From Physella acuta (taxonomy: Eukaryota > Mollusca > Gastropoda > Physidae), in assembly GCF_028476545.1 (NCBI RefSeq), contig NW_026731985.1, positions 408,501 through 472,500 on the forward strand: a stretch of DNA of 64,000 nucleotides, in the 5' to 3' direction. The notes under the pieces are model-generated. The model was given only the letters and a program-made list of their open reading frames with translations. It was not told the origin of the DNA and did not search any database. This document shows, piece by piece, positions 56,915 to 64,000 of this stretch. Every line of letters starts with the position of its first letter. Position 1 is the stretch's first letter. Position numbers and translations under genes: made by a program.

Positions 56915-57103
56915 CAGAGGCGTAGCGACGGGGGGGGGGGGGGGGGGGGTACATATGTCCCCGGGCGCCGGTCCTATGGGCGCCAAAATAAGCTCATCTT
57001 AGCTGCTATTTTGAATTATAAATATAAAAAATATATATGGGAGGGGGGGGGCGCCAAATTGAAAGTTTGTCCCCGGGCGCCGGGAGGGGTCGCTACGCCT
57101 CTG
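56915..57103. mobile_element. hAT-type MITE, family 1, copy D
   Basis: The shortest copy, 189 bp, with 16-bp ends CAGAGGCGTAGCGACG and GGTCGCTACGCCTCTG. It is flanked by the exact 8-bp repeat GTATTTTT (56,907-56,914 and 57,104-57,111). G-run and GGGCGCCAAA words match copies B and C. Non-coding. Confidence 0.94.
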
Positions 57104-58204
57104 GTATTTTTCTAATCTGGACAAAAGTTAAAGCCCCTGGTTGTCAAGGAGACAGTTTTGTTGTATTTGTTCAACATATCACGTGATCAGACGATCAAAG
57201 AACAAGTACAGACTACACCTTAGACGTGACGACAGACGCCACTTTTCATCCAGAGAGGGGCGGGGTCAGGTGGTAAGGTCAAAGGTCAGAAACTTTTAAA
57301 AATAAAAACCTCATGTGACAAAAACTAGATGAAGTGGGTAACCGTTAAAATGGCAGACCACAATACTTTTTTCTACGAGACTTTACTCTATTTTTTAAAA
57401 AGTTTAAGTAATTAAAAGTGGATTAAAAATCATGTCTATATCCCGAGTTGCCATCCCCCGTAGTGGTATATAAGAATATTCGAGAAAGTTTAGGGGAGAT
57501 CACTCCCGCTTTATTTTTTTATTAGTTTCAAGTAACTCGGTATTTTGTTCTTATACAAACTGTTTTTTCTCCCAGTGTGTTTGTTGCATTTCATGGAGCC
57601 CATTAAAACGATGTGAATATGATACGCATTCTCCCCACCTACCACCCCGCCCCCCTCCCCTCTAACCGTTATTGTTTCAAAATGACTTTTGATAACCGAT
57701 GAAAATTGTATGTACATTGTATGTAATTCGTTCCGTCCCACGAGCCGCATTTTGCGGCTCATGGTTTCACGTGAGGGCTGCAGTAGTAGCTTCATATTCA
57801 AATCCAGTCCAATATTTAAATCAACTTTTACAAACCCATGCTCTTAAATACACTACATCAAGGTATTTATTTTTATCCAATAATTTCGCAATGGAACTGC
57901 TTTGCGTGTTTTATTGGTTTTGAAATAATTTTTCAACAAGAAGTTACAGCGAGAGTAGTAGTAATCAACGTTCTAAGGGGAAAATCAAGAGTCCAGTGTG
58001 TATTTTATGTGCGTGGTGTTCTTAAGTGTTATACACGGATATAATTATGTATTTTACAAATAACTGCACATCAGCTTCAAAACCACTGCGCGGCCGCACA
58101 ACCACGCAGCTGAGAGGGAACTTAGGTTTGTAATAGCGATAACAACACCCTTGCAATATTACAACATAACAAATCAAGAAAATTACTGATGTAGGTTAAC
58201 GCTC
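57104..58204. other. Gene-free spacer with a DR1 site
   Basis: Unique sequence. The CpG-containing part at about 57,180-57,300 holds the DR1 motif listed separately. ORFs up to 96 codons show no domain. Confidence 0.3.
57276..57288 (+). promoter_or_regulatory. DR1 nuclear-receptor motif
   Basis: AGGTCAAAGGTCA is two perfect AGGTCA half-sites with one spacer base, the consensus for HNF4, RXR and COUP-TF type receptors. It may be fortuitous, but a perfect 13-base match lies within non-repetitive DNA. Confidence 0.45.
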
Positions 58205-58550
58205 AGGGACATCGGATTGCTGAGGATAAATTTTGACGACATGGGATAGCTGGGGATAAATCTTGACGACATAGGATAGCTGGGGATAAATCTTGACGAC
58301 ATAGGATAGCTGGGGATAAATCTTGACGACATAGGATAGCTGGGGATAAATCTTGACGACATAGGATAGCTGGGGATAAATCTTGACGACATGGGATAGC
58401 TGAGGATAAATCTTGACGACATGGGATAGCTGAGGATAAATCTTGACGACATGGGATAGCTGAGGATAAATCTTGACGACATGGGATAGCTGAGGATAAA
58501 TCTTGACGACATGGGATAGCTGAGGATAAATCTTGACGACTTAGGATAAT
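58205..58550. repeat. Minisatellite, 30-bp unit, about 11.5 copies
   Basis: GACGACATGGGATAGCTGAG and GATAAATCTT. Two variant blocks (GGGATAGCTGAGG and AGGATAGCTGGGG) follow each other. The minus frames (MSSRFILSYP, CRQDLSSAIP) are artefacts of the 30-bp period. Confidence 0.96.
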
Positions 58551-58599
58551 TGATGTCACCTCATCAGAGATAGATATAAAAGCTGTGACACGGGTCTAA

Positions 58600-58790
58600 A
58601 GCAATCATTGTGTAACCGCGGTCTATAACAAAACAGTCACTGTATTACCGTGGGCTATAACAAAACAGTCACTGTATTGTCGAAGTCTATAACAAAAAAA
58701 TCAATGTATAACCGATGTCTATAACAAAACAATCACTGTATTGCCGAGGTCTATAACAAAACAATCACTGTATAACCGATGTATATTACT
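58600..58790. repeat. Tandem repeat, about 33-bp unit, 5-6 copies
   Basis: GTCTATAACAAAACAGTCAC with TGTATAACCGAG variants. Confidence 0.9.
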
Positions 58791-58824
58791 TCAATACGAC
58801 CCAGGAATTAACCCAAGAAATATA

Positions 58825-59054
58825 CAGAGTTTCTTTCTGCATCTCTTCGGGGGGGGGGGGGGGGCGCGGTGCCCCCCGAAGGAAGTCTCGTGCCCCTCTC
58901 CCTCCCTCCCCCCCCCCCCTCCGAGCGAAATGAAATTTATATAGAAAATACATACTTTTAACAGTTAAAGGCCTCCACCCCGAAAATTTTAGTCCACCCC
59001 CCCCTCGAAATTTTTAAGTGCACCCCCGGAGAAAAAAGTCTGGAAGAAACAAAG
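58825..59054. mobile_element. hAT-type MITE, family 2, copy F
   Basis: A 230-bp element from CAGAGTTTCTTTCTGCATCT to AGTCTGGAAGAAACAAAG. The flanks GAAATATA and CAAATATA match at seven of eight bases. The sequence is the reverse orientation of copy E: its left end corresponds to the complement of E's right end. Non-coding, G/C-run interior. Confidence 0.85.
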
Positions 59055-59750
59055 CAAATATACCTAACACTACCTGTATCCGGCTGGTCAAACAGCCATT
59101 ACTTAATTAGTATTGTTTACCTCTGCTAGCCTCTACTTCCCCTATCTGCCAACCTGTTATACACTTTGGCATCAACGTGCTAATTAATTTCACATTATGT
59201 GGCACACTTAGACCTCTCTATTTCAGAATGAGATTTCCTGACTCTATTTCATGAGTGTATCACATACATTTTATTGTGTCTTAAATGTAAATATTTTAAA
59301 CAAAACAGGTTTTTCGATTTCAACAAGCGACGGGGACAAGTATCTTAGTTACCTAGGTAACACGTCAACAAGCCTCTCGCGTGATTCCCGTTCTCCAACG
59401 AGCAGCTGGCGTGGAGTGATGTGACAAGTAGATCGTATTGTCTCCCCTGTAACGCTAGAGTTATCTCTTGTAGAGTTGCCGGACCTAAGGTGAGAAGAAC
59501 GGGCTGACACCTCAGTTCCGGGGCGCCCATGGAGCAGGCGTGAGAAGGGGCAGGAAATGGCACTTGAGCAGACACTAAGTGCCGGCTAGTCATGATGGGG
59601 GTGTTTTATACTGCTGGCTGCTAGCCAAAGTTGGTTCCTCTTTAATTGAAATACCTACAGACATACTGGTCAGTGGTGAGGCAAGTTGTTCGCCTACAGG
59701 TGTATATTATACGGTCAACATACACGAACTTACACAAACACACAAGCATA

Positions 59751-59751
<1 letters not shown>
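59055..59751. other. Spacer with GC-rich non-repetitive block
   Basis: The part 59,330-59,640 is GC-rich and unique, with an 82-codon minus frame of no recognised family. Regulatory DNA for Twist-B or a gene beyond the right edge is possible. Confidence 0.3.
59348..59361. promoter_or_regulatory. Palindromic RFX-type X-box GTTACCTAGGTAAC
   Basis: A second perfect 14-bp inverted repeat fitting the RFX consensus. It starts a GC-rich non-repetitive block (59,330-59,640). Confidence 0.5.
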
Positions 59752-59998
<247 letters not shown>

Positions 59999-59999
59999 G

Positions 60000-61244
60000 T
60001 TAAGCGAAATGAAAAAAAAACCCATTGCAGACAAACTTTATTGAACACAGGGTTTTTAAATATGACTTGTGTCGTAGGCTTGTTAACATTTTACAGGTTA
60101 GTTTATAGATCCTCTATACTTTTCTATCATGTGCATTGCTAGGGTAGAGCGAGGGATATTGGAGGGGGGGGGGGGTGGGGGAATTTCTAATCAATTTAGA
60201 CCAAAAGGAAGACTACATTCACTGCACAAGTTAAATACAATTCGGAGTTTTCGGTAAACTGCGGTAATCTTCGGTAATCTTTGTTATTATAGGACGGTGA
60301 TCTCCGATAATCTACGCAATTATCCGGATACTAAAGATGAGAAGTCGTGAGACGCTGAGACATGAGATTTGAGACGGGTCTAAGTCCCTCTTGAGTACTC
60401 AACTAGTGACTGCAGTGCATGTGTACCTAGTGATACAGGCCCTCTAGTTAAAAGTTGAATTAATTAGACTGTAACAGTACATCAGAGATACAACATTATG
60501 TTTGAGATTTAAAGAATGGCGTTAAGCCATTATACATGATATGTGAAGAATGGTATTAAGAAATTCTATTGGAAATGTAAAGAATGACATTAAGCCATTA
60601 TGTATGAAATGGGAAGAATGCGATGAGACAAGAATGTAGGAATTGGTCTAACGTATTCGACATGATAAGAAAAATCGTGACTTGACATTTGATAAAAACA
60701 GTTTTAAAAAAAAACTTGTCGTTTTTTTGGCTATGACGTAATTCTCCCCAATGACGACAAAACCTTCCTTCAACAGCACCGCCCGGGCCACCAGGACCAG
60801 CTTTCTGGCAAGCATTAGAGTCAGCCCTGCCCCGTCTGTCCCCGTCCCCCACCAACTCCCCGACTCACCCCGCCCCAAAGGTTACTCAGTGCACCGCGTC
60901 CTGTTCCTCTGGGACCCGTCTGCAGCCAAGAAAACACGCATGGTCCCCGGATGTTGGAGTGGTACCCATTGTTGAGCTAACGTAATATTTACTTGACATT
61001 TTGCACGTGGGCTTCCGGAACTTTCCTCGCTCTAGCCGGGCCCAGATCGCACGTCAGTGCCGGTGTTCACGTCTTTGGCGTGATCCTGATCACGTGTGAT
61101 CTCGTGTTTGTCTTCCCTTGGTTTAAAATGGCGATGATATGCCGTGTAGATTCCTGCATGTGCCCGCTTCCGGCTGGGTCTCTGTTCTTTCTGCTCTTCA
61201 TTTCCCACAGAGTCTCTCAAGTGTACTCGATAACATTATGGTAG
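60000..61244. other. Spacer with a GC-rich block
   Basis: 60,000-60,720 is AT-rich and holds a short AAAGAATGGCATTAAGCCATTA repeat at about 60,510-60,620. 60,740-61,240 is GC-rich and unique. No confident gene. Confidence 0.3.
60751..60975 (+). CDS. Doubtful small ORF, 74 residues
   Basis: An ATG frame in a GC-rich, non-repetitive patch with GC-rich third positions like CFAP44. It encodes a Pro/Ser/Arg-rich peptide with no signal sequence or domain I recognise. A TTG-initiated frame continues the region to 61,244. It may be a lineage-specific peptide, part of a 5' UTR or lncRNA exon, or chance. Confidence 0.15.
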   Translation: MTTKPSFNSTARATRTSFLASIRVSPAPSVPVPHQLPDSPRPKGYSVHRVLFLWDPSAAKKTRMVPGCWSGTHC

Positions 61245-61545
61245 ACCGGCAGCGATGCACTCAGTACCACAGTACTTGGGTAGTAGTAGCATGCAGTATC
61301 ACAGTACTTTGGTAGTCGTGGCACTCAGTACTTCAGTACTAGGATAGTAAATGCACTCTGTACCACAGTACTATGGTAGTCGATGCACTCAGTACCACAG
61401 TACTATGGTAGTCAATGCACTCAGTACAACATTACAATGGTAGTCGATCTTGGATGCACTCAGTACTACAATACTTTGATAGTCCATCATGGATGCACTA
61501 AGTACCACAATACTTTGGTACTAGGTACTACATCACTACCAAGTC
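61245..61545. repeat. Tandem repeat, about 32-bp unit, nine copies
   Basis: Units with CACTCAGTACCACAGTACTA and TGGTAGTCGATG; each carries the dyad AGTAC...GTACT. Confidence 0.92.
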
Positions 61546-63284
61546 AGATCTACCTATTTACACATTTAGTAAGACCCTAAGTTTCAGTCAACACTACCAT
61601 ATATTCTGTACCATCCACTAGTGTAGATATATGCTCCATTCGACATCTTCGTTGTGTTCGATTGGGCAATTCCATCTTTCATTGACAATTTGAGACTGAT
61701 ACCGCTGTCTTAATGTAAACTCCGACCATCCAGTAAAGATAAGATTTATAACAAAATGAGTTGGAAGGGTTTAAACCGACCCATATATATACTGTCCCGT
61801 GGAGTATATAACCGACCCGTGTAGTGTTTACACTGACCCATGTAGGGGTCACTATGACCCACGTACAACTAACACAACGTGACGTTTACATGAGTACAAG
61901 GGAAACATTGGACATACGCACTCCAAGTGTTGTTGTACACATTAATTTGAGCTTATTATCAACGCCATGTTTGGCATGCTATTTTTAGATTTACGCGCAT
62001 GTATGTTTGATATATGACTTAGATTGGACCCTGTTTCGTTGTCACTTCTTATTAGTTTTTTTCTTTTATTCTAGTCTTCAGTAAGTTTTTATTAATGTAA
62101 GTACATTTGACACTTACCTTATAAATGCAAGGGCGTTTATAATGTATAGTTTTAACATTATAAATGTAAAGACGCTAAGAAAATTTAGTTGTAACATTAT
62201 ACATTTAAGGAAACTTACAATATATAGCTTTAACATTATAAATGTAAGGACGCTAAACTTACAAATACAACACCGAGACTTCCCTTACATGTAAGCTAAA
62301 TGCACTTTCTCTTTTTCGAGCATTTCTTTCTGTTTCTTTGTCGCGTGCGATACGCAAATAGAAATTTTTAAAAGTGTATCTGCAACAAACGACAGACAAA
62401 TAAAACAAAGAATGGAAACACGATCCGCTCGGGGCTAAGGTTGGTACGTTATCTGGATTAGACGATGATAAGATTTACAGCGCTAATCTTTCAACACTGT
62501 CGTCTGCTTATAAATGTCAGACAGACGTGTGAATGGGGAAAATTTAACACTTGCTGGAATAGAGTTTAACGCCGCAGATACAAATAAAACATTTTACAGT
62601 ACAGCCAAGCCGGTGTGTTGGGTTTTTTTAAGATGGGAATTTTTGGTTCGAGGTCAAAGCTTGACCCTGAGAGAAAGTCCAGAGCTGACCAGTCCCTGTT
62701 TACAGGCCTGTGGTACCGCCTGCGGGTTGATGAGCTTGGCCAGTGGTCATCGGCACTGAAGCGTGACCAAGATTGTTTGGGTAGGTAGGTCAGACGTGCT
62801 AAACTGCTGGAGGGTGAAGAAGTTTGGAGGGGGGGGGGGGTGGGGGTGGCATTTGTTACGGGCTGGTCAAGAGACCAGTAACATTGTTACGGCGTTGTGT
62901 TGACGTATCTGCGGGAAGCTCCGTGGGGGTGGGTGGGGGGGGGGGGGGTAGATTATTCACGGCGTATTTTCATCCACTCCGTGATGTGTTAATTTGGCAG
63001 TCAAACAAAGTCATTAAAAGCAAGTCATCAAGTCAAGTTTTCGCAAGAACGACAAGAACCTGAAGCAACTTTTGGAATCTAACTGAGTTGAATCATTCTA
63101 AACATGTACTCTGTCGTTTTTGTACGGCCCTACAGCTCAGTAATGGTTGACAGCCACTGTGAGTAAAGTTTTAGGATGGTGCATACATTACATACACAAG
63201 CAATTAGATATTCTATTTTTAGCAATACTGTATCACATATACCGTTGTATAACATGGCCATGGATAAATCCCCTCTAAATGATA
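61546..63284. other. Gene-free spacer with G-runs
   Basis: Mostly unique sequence. An old ACATTATAAATGTAAGGACGC repeat lies at about 62,100-62,270, and G-runs at about 62,827-62,842 and 62,927-62,948. ORFs of 79-81 codons have no recognised motif. Confidence 0.3.
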
Positions 63285-63530
63285 CAACGGAAAGGTGTGG
63301 TTAGATGGTAGAGCTTAGGACTACTAACTTTAAAGTCTCGAGTCTGAAGGACATCGCTAAGTTTACCCAGCTCTTATAGGTACCTGGCTTGTCATAGAAA
63401 CCAAAGCAGCTGGGCATAGGACTGATCACACCATCCCCTCAAATGCCTAGGTCATTGATACAGATGAACTCTACTTTATCTGCCCGACGTGTCTTGGGCA
63501 CGTACGAGAATATACGATAAATACATGCTA
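63285..63530 (+). mobile_element. tRNA-derived SINE, relative of the CFAP44 intron copy
   Basis: Begins GGTGTGGTTAGATGGTAGAG (box A-like), has a decayed box B, then TAGGTACCTGGCTTGTC and CAGATGAACTCTACTTTATC, matching the body of the SINE at 33,814. It is more diverged and no target duplication is clear, so probably older. Confidence 0.8.
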
Positions 63531-63639
63531 CAATATTACTAGACCATACCTTCCACGTCACTCCTACATAGACCATAGCACAATATGGCTGGCTACTATA
63601 CACATTGTGTGATATCTGTCAGAACTTGTGAGAATCGCA

Positions 63640-64000
63640 TCATTATAGATGATATCTCGTTATCTCATCATTATAGATGATATCTCGTTATCTCATCATT
63701 ATAGATGATATCTCGTTATCTCATCATTATAGATGATATCTCTTGTATTTCATCATTATAGATGATATCTCGTTATCTCATCATTATAGATGATATCTCT
63801 TGTATCTCATCATTATAGATGATATCTCGTTATCTCATCATTATAGATGATATCTCGTTATCTCATCATTATAGATGATATCTCGTTATCTCATCATTAT
63901 AGATGATATCTCGTTATCTCATCATTATAGATGATATCTCTTGTTATCTCATCATTATAGATGATATCTCTTGTATTTCATCATTATAGATGATATCTCG
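63640..64000. repeat. Minisatellite, 28-bp unit with GATA motifs, running off the right edge
   Basis: At least 13 units of TCATCATTATAGATGATATC and TCGTTATC, with a TCTTGTATT variant. Each has the dyad ATCATTATAGATGAT, and most have TTATCT (AGATAA on minus), a GATA-factor core. Confidence 0.95.

Noticed and set aside
58183-58559. MSSRFILSYP- and CRQDLSSAIP-repeat ORFs on the minus strand
   Set aside because: Product of the 30-bp minisatellite in two frames.
62514-62759. 81-codon plus ORF preceded by TTATAA
   Set aside because: Low-complexity-free but with no domain, signal peptide or splice support; length is compatible with chance.

Overview
The window looks like animal nuclear DNA, most likely from a mollusc and perhaps a gastropod. 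The evidence is spliced genes with GT-AG introns, two Twist-type bHLH genes, a cilia gene of the CFAP44 family, tRNA-derived SINEs, hAT-type MITEs and a very heavy load of minisatellites. The phylum is an inference from overall character; no sequence search was possible. I saw no CRISPR array, operon, rRNA gene or functional tRNA, and no retrovirus-like or other capsid-bearing element.

Layout. (1) 1-616, minus strand: 5' part of a Twist gene (Twist-A), cut by the left edge within or just after the bHLH. (2) 617-25,540: about 25 kb without a convincing gene, built of tandem arrays (periods 17, 18, 29, 46 and 68 bp among others), two hAT MITEs, G-rich tracts, tRNA-like SINE heads and a 133-bp-arm palindrome at 24,356-24,717. 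(3) 25,545-35,761, plus strand: a complete CFAP44 gene of five coding exons (1,984 codons plus stop), 92% of it in one 5.46-kb exon. (4) 35,762-41,685: spacer with (TA)n, tandem arrays, one MITE and a near-perfect 98-nt hairpin. (5) 41,828-51,188, minus strand: a second, complete Twist gene (Twist-B) with an intact bHLH and C-terminal WR motif. Its N-terminal exon carries an in-frame 27-bp minisatellite, and its 8.4-kb intron holds arrays of 131-bp and 43-bp units. A probable 5' non-coding exon and promoter lie near 55.1-55.5 kb. (6) 55.5-64 kb: spacer with more arrays, two MITEs, two palindromic RFX-type X-boxes, a DR1 nuclear-receptor site, a SINE and a GATA-rich array running off the right edge.

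How the genes relate. The two Twist genes share a strand and flank CFAP44, so this is a duplicated Twist locus with a cilia gene between the copies. Twist-A and CFAP44 are divergent across 25 kb, while CFAP44 and Twist-B are convergent. Twist factors control mesoderm and mesenchyme programmes; CFAP44 is part of the tether complex of axonemal inner dynein f/I1. Nothing in the sequence links the two functions directly.

By my own tally about 30% of the window is tandem repeat. Arrays start or end within a few tens of bases of most splice sites in both spliced genes. One of them multiplies a strong 5' splice site eight times in CFAP44 intron 3.
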